Assembly (NCBI GenBank): GCA_947503585.1
Contig: CANNEJ010000032.1
Location: 1 to 10,279, forward strand
From: Anaerolineales bacterium
Lineage (GTDB): Bacteria > Chloroflexota > Anaerolineae > Anaerolineales > UBA11657
Reading direction: 5' to 3'
DNA length: 10,279 nt
The notes under the pieces are model-generated. The model was given only the letters and a program-made list of their open reading frames with translations, had not been told where the DNA came from and made no database searches. Shown here in pieces: positions 1 to 6,209 of this stretch. Both the position numbers and the translations under genes were made by a program. Position 1 is the first letter of the stretch, and every line of letters starts with the position of its first letter.

Positions 1-121
1 TAGCGACGCGCACGCTATTGCCATTGGCGGCCTGGTCTCCGTCACGCCGCTTTCACTGGATATGACCGCGCGCGTGGAACTCACTGATTACGAGGCGCGC
101 TTACGGAGCATGATCCTCTGA
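1..121 (+). CDS. surE: 5'/3'-nucleotidase SurE, C-terminal end only (partial)
   Basis: The reading frame starting at base 2 is open to a TGA at 119-121 and encodes the last 39 residues of a protein whose 5' end is outside the window. The peptide contains A-I-x-x-G-G-L-V-S-V-T-P-L-S-L-D-M-T-A, which matches the conserved end of SurE (consensus D-x-x-A-x-x-x-G-x-V-S-x-T-P-L-x-x-D-x-T). SurE is a cytoplasmic metal-dependent phosphatase that removes phosphate from nucleoside 5'- and 3'-monophosphates. Its metal-binding aspartates lie near the N-terminus and cannot be checked here. The gene converges on the minus-strand operon that ends at 217, so the two are separate transcription units. The family assignment rests on one short but distinctive motif. 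Confidence 0.82.
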   Translation, partial: SDAHAIAIGGLVSVTPLSLDMTARVELTDYEARLRSMIL

Positions 122-129
122 TTAATCAG
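118..129. repeat. 12-bp perfect palindrome over the surE stop codon
   Basis: CTGATTAATCAG is its own reverse complement and covers the surE TGA. As RNA it could form at most a 5-bp stem with a 2-base loop, and no T-run follows, so it is not a convincing terminator. It could be a protein-binding site or chance. Confidence 0.3.
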
Positions 130-150
130 CAACTCGCGTTCACCTCCAAT

Positions 151-179
151 CAAAATGGCGCCCGCCTGATGCGGACGCC
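151..179 (-). terminator. Intrinsic terminator of the pdh operon
   Basis: Read on the minus strand, bases 179-157 form GGCGTCCGC-ATCAG-GCGGGCGCC: a 9-bp GC-rich stem with one T-G wobble and a 5-base loop. ATTTTG (156-151) follows at once. This is the layout of a Rho-independent terminator, and it lies 37 bases after the stop codon of the last operon gene. On the plus strand the wobble becomes a C-A mismatch and the downstream tail (GTTCATTT) is poorer, so it should work less well for the convergent surE transcript. Confidence 0.72.
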
Positions 180-216
180 GTTCATTTATCGGTCGGTGCA
201 AAGCAACTGCGGAAGC

Positions 217-612
217 CTAGTTATCCTCGCCCTCGTCTTCACTATCCGCATCGTCTTCCAAATCTTCATCCCGGCCTGCGGTGGCTTCTTCAAGCATTTC
301 CGCCATGCGGTCCAGCCGCAGCCATAGATGCAGTACCTGGCCCGCATCAACTTTGCCCGTTCTGGCTGCCACAATCAGCGCCTCTTCCGTCAAGCCGCTG
401 GTGGTGCGATATTCCAAGTAGGCCTCACGCCCTTCCCGCCACGCATCTTGGCAGCGCTCAATTAGTTGGGCACCGTTCATAGTTCGCAACAAGCAGCGCG
501 CAGCATGGTGAATTCGCGGTCCTTCAGATATCGCCGCCACCCACGAGTCAGTCGCCGGCTCGAAGCGCGGCGGTGGACCCTCTACAATTGTGATCTTTGC
601 AGGCTCAGACAT
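217..612 (-). CDS. Hypothetical protein with acidic C-terminal tail
   Basis: A 131-residue protein that I do not recognise, starting at ATG 612 and ending at TAG. It has no signal peptide, membrane segment or cysteine motif. Residues 1-25 are Pro-rich and look unstructured. Residues 33-112 look mostly helical, with an amphipathic stretch (about 92-111, LHLWLRLDRMAEMLEEA). The last 17 residues (115-131) hold 12 Asp or Glu. No clear Shine-Dalgarno sequence precedes the ATG. It is the last gene of the minus-strand operon, 35 bp after the membrane protein gene and just before the terminator. Codon use resembles its neighbours, and the opposite-strand frames give no family-like protein, so I take it as a real gene. 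A small cytoplasmic adaptor is possible, but no function can be assigned. Confidence 0.68.
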   Translation of the reverse strand: MSEPAKITIVEGPPPRFEPATDSWVAAISEGPRIHHAARCLLRTMNGAQLIERCQDAWREGREAYLEYRTTSGLTEEALIVAARTGKVDAGQVLHLWLRLDRMAEMLEEATAGRDEDLEDDADSEDEGEDN

Positions 613-647
613 TTGTGCAGCGCGCTAAGTTCGCATCATAGCACGGC

Positions 648-1019
648 TCAGCTTCTGGTAAACCACCAGACGGACAGCAACACCAGAGCGGCCAGCAGCA
701 ACAGTCCAAGCAGCACATAGTAGCCGTAGCGCAAAGTCATGCGTTCCCAATCCCCGGAAGTGCGCTTGGCCCAATCTGCATGGGGCCGGAACATTTCTGT
801 GAAAACTTTGCTGCCGTCCGCACGCTCAGAGTTTCCAATCACTTCCCAATCACCGGGCTGGGATGCTTCCGGTGGGCGGTTGGCCTGCGCTTGGGGCGCC
901 GGCTTCGCAGGCTGATTGCGCTTGCGGTCAGCATCCCAAGTCTGGTAGGCCTGCCAACCACGCGTACCGAGCTGGTAGAGCCACAAACCTACAAATAAAA
1001 TCGTGATCAGTTGACCCAT
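648..1019 (-). CDS. Small membrane protein with two terminal helices
   Basis: Encodes 123 residues from ATG 1019; I recognise no family. Residues 2-18 form a hydrophobic helix (a signal anchor or first membrane segment), and residues about 100-120 form a very hydrophobic helix rich in Leu with a Trp pair at its end. Between them lie a Pro/Ala/Gln-rich linker (about 37-55) and a soluble segment (about 56-95) containing W-E-V-I-G and F-R-P-H. The frame stays open upstream to a TTG at 1043, but ATG 1019 is preferred because GGGGAGG stands 11 bases before it and the TTG would overlap the hydratase gene. The gene is 8 bp after the hydratase stop, so it is probably co-transcribed. Role unknown; a membrane anchor or scaffold is conceivable. 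Confidence 0.68.
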   Translation of the reverse strand: MGQLITILFVGLWLYQLGTRGWQAYQTWDADRKRNQPAKPAPQAQANRPPEASQPGDWEVIGNSERADGSKVFTEMFRPHADWAKRTSGDWERMTLRYGYYVLLGLLLLAALVLLSVWWFTRS

Positions 1020-1027
1020 GTGGTACT

Positions 1028-1801
1028 CTACCTCCCCTGCCAACGCGCAGGGCGTTTATCCAAGAAGGCTTGCATGCCTTCCTTCTGGTCTTCCGTGCTA
1101 AACAACATATAGAACAAGCGCCGTTCATCCGCAATGCCCTCTGCTAGCACGCTCTCTTGCGCCTGATTGACCGACTCTTTGGCGAGGCGCACGGCCAATG
1201 GGGCGCGCTCCGCAATTTGCTGCGCAAGCTCAATAGCCGTATGCATGTACTGCTCCACCGGAACCACGCGGTTTACCAGCCCAAAGCGCTCAGCTTCGGC
1301 TGCATCCAAAAAGCGTCCGTTCAATATTACTTCCATTGCCAGCGCTTTGCCCACCGCGCGCGTTAAGCGCTGCGTGCCTCCCGCTCCGGGGATGATACCA
1401 ATATTGACCTCTGGTTGGCCAAAGCGCGCCGTCTCAGACGCCACAATCATGTCGCAAGCCATGGCCAGCTCACAGCCGCCACCCAGTGCCCAGCCGGATA
1501 CCGCCGCTATCAGCGGCTTCTTGATGCCGCGCAGCGCATCCCAAAGCTCGATGCGGTTGGCCTGAAGCATTTCCACCACCGAAGCCGCTGCCATCTCCTT
1601 GATGTCGGCCCCGGCTGCAAACGCTCGCTCGTCGCCTGTAATCACAATTGCACCAACCGCGCTATCGGCGTCAAAAGCCAGCGCTGCGTCAACGAGCTGG
1701 CGCATTACAGCACCGTTTAGCGCATTCAATTGCTTGGGCCGGTTGATGCGGATGACACCCACCCGCCCGTGCGTTTCAATCAGAACTAGCGCGTCGCTCA
1801 T
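1028..1801 (-). CDS. Enoyl-CoA hydratase/isomerase family protein (crotonase)
   Basis: A 257-residue protein, the usual length for a single-domain crotonase. Crotonases add water across the 2,3 double bond of enoyl-CoA in beta-oxidation and related CoA pathways, working as trimer-based hexamers in the cytoplasm. Visible marks are the CoA-binding loop F-A-A-G-A-D-I-K-E-M (61-70), the oxyanion-hole region A-L-G-G-G-C-E (105-111), and both acid/base glutamates of true hydratases: Glu111 in GGGCELAMACDM and Glu131 in GQPEVNIGIIPGAGGTQRL. Keeping both favours hydratase over isomerase or another crotonase activity, although substrate chain length cannot be read from sequence. Its ATG overlaps the SDR stop codon (ATGA, 1798-1801). 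No good Shine-Dalgarno precedes it, so translation probably depends on coupling to the SDR gene. Confidence 0.93.
   Translation of the reverse strand: MSDALVLIETHGRVGVIRINRPKQLNALNGAVMRQLVDAALAFDADSAVGAIVITGDERAFAAGADIKEMAAASVVEMLQANRIELWDALRGIKKPLIAAVSGWALGGGCELAMACDMIVASETARFGQPEVNIGIIPGAGGTQRLTRAVGKALAMEVILNGRFLDAAEAERFGLVNRVVPVEQYMHTAIELAQQIAERAPLAVRLAKESVNQAQESVLAEGIADERRLFYMLFSTEDQKEGMQAFLDKRPARWQGR
1031..1037 (-). promoter_or_regulatory. Ribosome binding site deciding the membrane protein start
   Basis: GGGGAGG on the minus strand lies 11 bases before ATG 1019, inside the last codons of the hydratase gene. It is one of the strongest Shine-Dalgarno matches in this operon and supports ATG 1019 over the upstream TTG 1043. 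The spacing is somewhat long. Confidence 0.6.
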
Positions 1802-2427
1802 GCAATTGCACCAACACTAACTGCTGCCACTGCGCAGGCTTGCAGCACACTTGCAGCCACCGCAGCGGGCGCACCGTCTGCAGCCAACAACTCCACCCGC
1901 ACCGCACTGCCGGCCAACTCACGCGCTGCGCAAGCCACAAGGCCTTCCAAACCGGCCACGCTTGCCGCATAAGCCACCGACCCGGCGCGCTGCGCATCGG
2001 GCTGCAGCACAATAACCGTGCCGCCGCCGGTGCTCGCCATCGCCCGCATTGCAGTTTGCGTGCACAGGAACACGCCCTTCAAATTCACGCCGACGCAGCG
2101 GTCCCACTCATACTCATCACATTTTTGCAATGTGGCCTGGGGCCGCACCACCGCCGCATTCACAAGAATTTCAACGCGCTCCCATTTTTCAAGAATGCTG
2201 TAAAACATGGTCTGCAGTCCAAGCTTGTTGCTCACATCTGCCGTGTAAGCCACAGCCGTACCGCCAGCGTCCACAATCTCCAAAGCCGTGCGCTGTGCAC
2301 CATCGGGGTTGATGTCATTGACGGCAACACGCGCGCCAGCGGCACCGAGAGCCAGCGCCACGGCGCGCCCATAACCGCCCCCGGCCCCGGTAACAACCGC
2401 AACCCGGTTGGCAAAAATGGAATGCAT
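1798..2427 (-). CDS. Short-chain dehydrogenase/reductase-like protein, catalytically degenerate
   Basis: Encodes 209 residues from ATG 2427 (a TTG lies one codon upstream; GGAAG about 7 bases before the ATG supports it). Counting from that TTG, the N-terminal half is a classical SDR Rossmann fold: cofactor motif T-G-A-G-G-G-Y-G (14-21), acidic residue Asp39 after the second strand, D-V-S (65-67), N-A-A (91-93, normally N-A-G) and structural Asn116. The active site is broken. Tyr154 is present, but the lysine four residues on is Val158 (codon GTG, 1959-1957), in an otherwise typical Y-A-A-S-x-A-G-L-E-G-L segment, and no serine lies between 134 and 150 where the catalytic one belongs. The C-terminus lacks the usual P-G turn and substrate lid, giving about 35-45 residues fewer than a typical SDR. 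It may bind NAD(P) without reducing a substrate, or serve as a partner of the coupled hydratase. Confidence 0.85.
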   Translation of the reverse strand: MHSIFANRVAVVTGAGGGYGRAVALALGAAGARVAVNDINPDGAQRTALEIVDAGGTAVAYTADVSNKLGLQTMFYSILEKWERVEILVNAAVVRPQATLQKCDEYEWDRCVGVNLKGVFLCTQTAMRAMASTGGGTVIVLQPDAQRAGSVAYAASVAGLEGLVACAARELAGSAVRVELLAADGAPAAVAASVLQACAVAAVSVGAIA

Positions 2428-2445
2428 CAACTAACTTCCACTGCG

Positions 2446-2775
2446 CTAAACACCGGACCCTACCAGAACATCTTCTTCAAAATGTTCGGAGAACAGTAGC
2501 GTGGTGATTTCCGCTGCAAAAGTCTTTAGGAGCCGCTCGGCTTGCACGCCTTGTGCGGAGGCAAGTGCGGCATCCAATGCTGCACGATCAGAAAAATAAA
2601 GCTCGTGCAGCTTGTAGAAAAGGGACGGGCCACCCGGCTCGCCAATCACAACCGAAACAGAAACCCGGCGTAATCCGGGGAGCTGTTCAACCAGCGGCAC
2701 AAATTCATTTGCCCAGTGCTCCTCAAAGTTTCCGATGTGCTTCGGGCGCCGAAACACAAAGGTCAACTTGATCAC
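2446..2775 (-). CDS. EthD domain-containing protein
   Basis: A 109-residue protein starting at GTG 2775. It has the EthD pattern: a first strand I-K-L-T-F-V-F-R-R-P (2-11), the helix F-E-E-H-W-A-N-E-F-V-P-L-V (17-29), L-P-G-L-R-R (32-37), and a second half E-L-Y-F-S-D-R-A-A-L-D-A-A-L-A-S (58-73) ending in T-T-L-L-F. EthD proteins are small dimeric alpha-beta barrels named after an ether-degradation cluster; their biochemical role is mostly undefined. The histidine usual in the helix (W-x-x-x-H-x-P-L) is Phe25 here, so a chemistry depending on it would be lost. The GTG start matches the normal family N-terminus. The gene lies 83 bp after pdhC and 18 bp before the SDR, so it opens the acyl-CoA half of the operon. 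Confidence 0.75.
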   Translation of the reverse strand: MIKLTFVFRRPKHIGNFEEHWANEFVPLVEQLPGLRRVSVSVVIGEPGGPSLFYKLHELYFSDRAALDAALASAQGVQAERLLKTFAAEITTLLFSEHFEEDVLVGSGV

Positions 2776-2790
2776 GCAGTTACCGCAGAG

Positions 2791-2808
2791 ACGCCATCAG
2801 CCTGGCGT
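2791..2808. repeat. Stem-loop between pdhC and the EthD gene
   Basis: ACGCCA (2791-2796) and TGGCGT (2803-2808) are perfect inverted repeats around a 6-base loop. The hairpin lies in the longest gap inside the operon (2776-2858), 15 bases before the GTG start of the EthD gene. No T-run follows on either strand, so it is not a standard terminator. It could be an RNA processing or stability element that sets apart the pdhABC part of the transcript. Confidence 0.4.
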
Positions 2809-2858
2809 ACAACAAAACTCACCTCAGCTCCAGCCAAATGCAGCTTGCCAGCGATCAA

Positions 2859-4106
2859 TCACACCACCAATCGCAAAGGCTGCTCTAGCAACTGCTTGAA
2901 GTATTGCATAAACTGCGCGGCCTCAGCGCCGTCCGTCACGCGGTGGTCGGCAGAAAGAGTCGCGCGCATAATTGTGCCGGGCACCACCTGTCCGTTGCGC
3001 ACAACTGCAACTGCTTGCACCGCACCGGTTGCCAGGATCGCCACCTCCGGTGGATTAATAATTGCGGCAAAATGCTCTATGCCATACATGCCAAGGTTGG
3101 ATGTTGTGAAAGTGGAACCTTCAATATCCGATGGCTGCACCTTGCCCTCGCGCGCCCGCGCTGCCATGGCGCGAATTTCCGCGCCGATCTTCGCGAGCTG
3201 CTTGGTGTCAGCGTCCCGCACCACAACCGTCATCAACCCGCCAGGCACAGAAACTGCCACGCCAACATGCACCTGAGCCATAAGCTCAACGGCATCGCCG
3301 CGATACACGGCATTCAAATTTGGAAACTTCAGCAGGGCAAGCGCCGCGCCCTTAACAATAAAATCATTTACAGATAATTTGGCGTCGCTCGCTTCGAGCA
3401 TGGAATTGAGCTGCTCGCGGGCGCGCAGCGCATCCGCCATATCCACATCCACCGTCAAATAAAAATGCGGGATTGCGGTTTTGCTCTCCGTCATGCGGCG
3501 CGCAATCGCCTTGCGCAAGCGGGACGCCGGCACACTGCCCGCCGCCAGCTGCGGGCGCGCTACAGCCGCCGGTTGGGCAGGCGCACCGCCCGCCACCAAC
3601 ATTTCAATGTCGCGCTTGATGATGCGCCCCTCCGGGCCGGAGCCGCGCACAAGCTTGAGGTCTATGCCGGCCTGCGCCGCCATGCGCTGGGCAATTGGAG
3701 AAACACGCAGTACACCGTCGCCCGCGGGCAGGGCAACAGCCGGCTGGGGTGTGGCACTCACAGCCGGTGGAGCGGTTGTCGCCGCAGTAACAGCCTGCGC
3801 AACAGGCGCCGGCACAGCGGGCGCTCCGCCCGCCTGCGCCCGCAGCGCATTCAAATCAACTTTCTCTTCCGCGCCCGCGATCACCCCGATCAATGTGCCC
3901 ACCGGAAGCACCGAACCAGCCTCAGCAAAAGTTCCTCTAAGCAAGCCCGACGCCAGTGCTTCAACTTCAACCGTGGCCTTGTCCGTTTCAACTTCAAGCA
4001 ACACGTCGCCCTTATTGACCTGGTCTCCCACCTGCTTCAGCCAGCGCACCAAAGTGCCTTCGGCCATGTCGAAACCCAGCTTGGGCAGTGTGATCAATTC
4101 AGACAT
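2859..4106 (-). CDS. pdhC: Dihydrolipoamide acetyltransferase, E2 of pyruvate dehydrogenase complex
   Basis: A 415-residue E2 core subunit, which passes the acetyl group from E1 through its lipoyl arm to CoA. Domains in order: one lipoyl domain (1-77) with modifiable Lys43 in E-T-D-K-A-T-V-E; an Ala/Pro linker (about 92-130); a peripheral-subunit-binding domain (134-170; V-S-P-I-A-Q-R-M-A and G-S-G-P-E-G-R-I-I-K-R-D); a second Ala/Pro linker (171-190); and the catalytic acyltransferase domain (195-415) with the D-H-R-V-T-D-G motif (387-393), His388 being catalytic. ATG 4106 is chosen because AGAGG lies 6 bases upstream and the lipoyl domain begins right there, although the frame is open to 4208. 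The start overlaps the pdhB end by 8 bp. A branched-chain or acetoin E2 is possible, but the partner E1-alpha favours pyruvate. Confidence 0.93.
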   Translation of the reverse strand: MSELITLPKLGFDMAEGTLVRWLKQVGDQVNKGDVLLEVETDKATVEVEALASGLLRGTFAEAGSVLPVGTLIGVIAGAEEKVDLNALRAQAGGAPAVPAPVAQAVTAATTAPPAVSATPQPAVALPAGDGVLRVSPIAQRMAAQAGIDLKLVRGSGPEGRIIKRDIEMLVAGGAPAQPAAVARPQLAAGSVPASRLRKAIARRMTESKTAIPHFYLTVDVDMADALRAREQLNSMLEASDAKLSVNDFIVKGAALALLKFPNLNAVYRGDAVELMAQVHVGVAVSVPGGLMTVVVRDADTKQLAKIGAEIRAMAARAREGKVQPSDIEGSTFTTSNLGMYGIEHFAAIINPPEVAILATGAVQAVAVVRNGQVVPGTIMRATLSADHRVTDGAEAAQFMQYFKQLLEQPLRLVV

Positions 4107-5076
4107 ACAGCACCTCTTTGGCGGCACGCACAATCTTTTCCTGATCGGGCAGTGCCATTTGTTCAAGCCGCTGGTTGTACGGCAGCGGCACCTCCGCCTG
4201 CGCCACACGCTTCACGGGCGCGTCCAAGAAATCGAAGCACTCCGACTGTAAACGCGCCGACACTTCCGCGCCAACCCCATAAGACATCCAGCCCTCCTCC
4301 ACCACCACCGCGCGGTTGGTCTTTTTTACGGACTCAACCACCGGTTCCATATCCAGCGGGCGCAAACAGCGCAGATCAATCACTTCGGCCTGAATGCCCT
4401 CGGCGGCCAGCTGCTCTGCGGCTTTCATCGTTGCGTAATACATCTTGCTGTATGTCACCAGCGTAACATCCTTGCCCGCACGCGCCAGCACAGATTTATC
4501 CAGCGGAACGGTAACGTCGCCGTCGGGTACATCGCCGCGCTGCTGGTATAGCGTTGCATTCTCAATAAAGAGCACCGGGTCATTTTGGCGCAGGGCCTGC
4601 TTTAGCATGCCCTTTGAGTCGCGCGGCGTGGCCGGCGCCACAACCCGCAAACCGGGGAAGTGCGCAAAGATGGCGTCCGGGGTTTGTGAATGCGTGGCGC
4701 CAAGCTGGCGCCCGCCACCGCTCGGCGTGCGGATGATCAACGGCAGATTTACCTGCCCATTGAACATGTAGTGGAGCTTGGCTGCCTGATTTACAATCAT
4801 GTCAAAGGCCGAGAACGCGAAGTTGATCGTCATCAACTCTGCGACGGGGCGCAGGCCGGTCATTGCAGCGCCAATTGCGGCGCCCACAATTGCGCTTTCT
4901 GAGATCGGCGTGTCGCGCACGCGCTCCGCGCCAAAGTGATCGTGAAATCCGCGCGTCACCGCATACGTGCCACCCCACACGCCAATTTCTTCGCCCAGCA
5001 AGATAATCTTGGAGTTCGCCTCCATCTCTTCCCACAGAGCCTGAGACAGCGCTTCGCGCACAGTGAGGGTTGCCAT
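4099..5076 (-). CDS. pdhB: Pyruvate dehydrogenase E1 component, beta subunit
   Basis: A 325-residue protein, the normal length for E1-beta. With E1-alpha it forms the alpha2-beta2 thiamine diphosphate enzyme that decarboxylates pyruvate and acetylates the E2 lipoyl group. Features seen: N-terminal T-V-R-E-A-L-S-Q-A-L (5-14), L-G-E-E-I-G (27-32), G-G-T-Y (35-38), and T-P-I-S-E-S-A-I-V-G (56-65), where Glu60 is the expected glutamate that activates the thiamine cofactor. Further on are G-A-T-H-S-Q (126-131), with the conserved active-site His129, and the C-terminal domain with D-L-R-C-L-R-P-L-D and V-V-V-E-E-G-W. ATG 5076 has AAAGG 9 bases upstream. The gene lies 27 bp after pdhA and overlaps pdhC by 8 bp, so it is probably co-translated with it. 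Confidence 0.94.
   Translation of the reverse strand: MATLTVREALSQALWEEMEANSKIILLGEEIGVWGGTYAVTRGFHDHFGAERVRDTPISESAIVGAAIGAAMTGLRPVAELMTINFAFSAFDMIVNQAAKLHYMFNGQVNLPLIIRTPSGGGRQLGATHSQTPDAIFAHFPGLRVVAPATPRDSKGMLKQALRQNDPVLFIENATLYQQRGDVPDGDVTVPLDKSVLARAGKDVTLVTYSKMYYATMKAAEQLAAEGIQAEVIDLRCLRPLDMEPVVESVKKTNRAVVVEEGWMSYGVGAEVSARLQSECFDFLDAPVKRVAQAEVPLPYNQRLEQMALPDQEKIVRAAKEVLYV
4113..4117 (-). promoter_or_regulatory. Ribosome binding site deciding the pdhC start
   Basis: AGAGG on the minus strand sits 6 bases before ATG 4106, within the end of pdhB. It fixes the E2 start at the lipoyl domain and argues against a 34-residue upstream extension that would be read over pdhB codons. Confidence 0.65.
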
Positions 5077-5085
5077 CAGTTGCTG

Positions 5086-5090
5086 CCTTT
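5086..5090 (-). promoter_or_regulatory. Ribosome binding site of pdhB
   Basis: AAAGG on the minus strand stands 9 bases before ATG 5076, inside the 27-bp gap after pdhA. It supports the chosen pdhB start. Confidence 0.5.
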
Positions 5091-5103
5091 CGTAAGTATC
5101 GGG

Positions 5104-6081
5104 CTAGGCACGGCCGTTGGGTGATTCTGAAAATACATGCTGCCACAGTGCGGCATCTGCCGGCTCCGGACTCTCTTCGGCGTATTGCTCGGCTGCTGCA
5201 ATCTCAACATCCACTTCCCGGTCCAGCGCATCCAGTTCTGCTTCAGTTCCCATCTGCTTGGCGAGTATGGCTTTGCGCAGCGCGGTAATGGGATCCCCAT
5301 CCTGCCAATGCTTGATTTCTTCCGCAGTGCGGTAGCGCTCCGGGTCGCCCATGGAGTGGCCGCGGAAGCGATACGTTTGCACTTCCAGAAAGAACGGACC
5401 GGCACCCGACCGGGCATGCGCAGCTGCGTTGCTCACACCGCCGTACACCGCCTCTAGATCCATGCCATCCACACAGGCATTTGCCATCCCGTAGCCCTCA
5501 GCTTTCTGGCACATGGAGTGCACCGCCGAAGCGCGATCTACCGCCGTACCCATGCCATAACTGTTGTTCTCGCACAGCCATACCACGGGCAGCTTCCACA
5601 CTTTGGAAAGATTGAGCGCTTCGTGAAAGTAGCCGATATTCGTTGCGCCATCTCCAAACATGCACACGACAACGCCGTCCAGCTTCTGGTATTGCAGGCT
5701 TGTGGCAATACCCGCAGCCAGTGGTAGATGCGAGCCCACAATTGCGTGCCCGCCCCAAAAGTTCAGCTTCGGGTCCACCAAATGCATCGAACCGCCTTTG
5801 CCCCCGGAACAGCCGGTAGCTTTACCCAGCATCTCAGCCAGAATTATTTTCGCCGGCATGCCAACGCTGTAAGCCACACCATGATCGCGGTAGGCGGTAA
5901 TCACATGGTCATGCTTGGTGATGGCGGCAGCCATGCCAACCGCCACAGCCTCCTGCCCGATGTAAAGGTGCAGAAAGCCGCCAATTTTTCCCTGCTGATA
6001 GAGTTCAGCACTCTTTTCCTCAAGCCGCCGGATGGCAACCATGTGCCGATACCCACTGAGGAAATCTTGCTTGCTTTTCAT
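5104..6081 (-). CDS. pdhA: Pyruvate dehydrogenase E1 component, alpha subunit
   Basis: A 325-residue E1-alpha, which holds the thiamine diphosphate pyrophosphate site of the E1 tetramer. Seen in order: G-G-F-L-H-L-Y-I-G-Q-E-A (34-45); Y-R-D-H-G (64-68) with the conserved active-site His67; the G-K-G-G-S-M-H loop (94-100); the cofactor motif beginning G-D-G-A-T-N (143-148) and closing at E-N-N (171-173); and the loop T-Y-R-F-R-G-H-S-M-G-D-P (236-247), where Ser243 matches the serine that is phosphorylated in mitochondrial enzymes. The sequences around 34-45 and 109-117 (W-G-G-H-A-I-V-G-S) look more like pyruvate than acetoin or branched-chain E1. It is the first gene of the minus-strand operon. 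No clear Shine-Dalgarno precedes ATG 6081. Confidence 0.93.
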   Translation of the reverse strand: MKSKQDFLSGYRHMVAIRRLEEKSAELYQQGKIGGFLHLYIGQEAVAVGMAAAITKHDHVITAYRDHGVAYSVGMPAKIILAEMLGKATGCSGGKGGSMHLVDPKLNFWGGHAIVGSHLPLAAGIATSLQYQKLDGVVVCMFGDGATNIGYFHEALNLSKVWKLPVVWLCENNSYGMGTAVDRASAVHSMCQKAEGYGMANACVDGMDLEAVYGGVSNAAAHARSGAGPFFLEVQTYRFRGHSMGDPERYRTAEEIKHWQDGDPITALRKAILAKQMGTEAELDALDREVDVEIAAAEQYAEESPEPADAALWQHVFSESPNGRA

Positions 6082-6123
6082 TGCGGTAGATGGAAGTCAG
6101 GTGGCGGGAAATTGATTTGAGTT

Positions 6124-6149
6124 CAGCCAAAGTATTATTAACCCGGCTG
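6124..6149. repeat. Inverted repeat in the divergent pdhA/lipM region
   Basis: CAGCC (6124-6128) and GGCTG (6145-6149) are inverted arms separated by 16 AT-rich bases that contain the candidate pdhA -10 element. The layout suits an operator for a dimeric regulator overlapping the promoter, but 5-bp arms can easily arise by chance. Confidence 0.3.
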
Positions 6150-6159
6150 TCTGCCTCAA
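6132..6159 (-). promoter_or_regulatory. Candidate promoter of the pdh operon
   Basis: On the minus strand TTGAGG (6159-6154) stands 16 bases before TAATAC (6137-6132); an alternative -10, AATAAT (6139-6134), matches the consensus better but leaves only 14 bases of spacer. Both lie about 50 bases before ATG 6081, in the only AT-rich part of the 148-bp divergent gap (6082-6229). The matches are moderate. The gap must hold promoters for both directions because the genes diverge, but these exact boxes are a guess. Confidence 0.33.
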
Positions 6160-6209
6160 GACCACTTTGCCAAACCTGCAGAAGTATACCAAAAGCATTT
6201 AGCCTGAAA

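Noticed and set aside
1840..2499. Plus-strand open frame (219 codons) opposite the SDR gene
   Set aside because: It is antisense to a frame with a clear Rossmann motif. The composition is shadow-like and it crosses the gap into the EthD gene.
4107..4208. N-terminal extension of the E2 protein by 34 residues
   Set aside because: It overlaps pdhB codons out of frame, and a good ribosome binding site with the lipoyl-domain start points to ATG 4106.
3465..4466. Long plus-strand open frame (333 codons) opposite pdhC and pdhB
   Set aside because: It lies antisense to two clearly conserved genes, is rich in Arg, His and Pro as expected from a GC-biased shadow frame, and has no recognisable motif.
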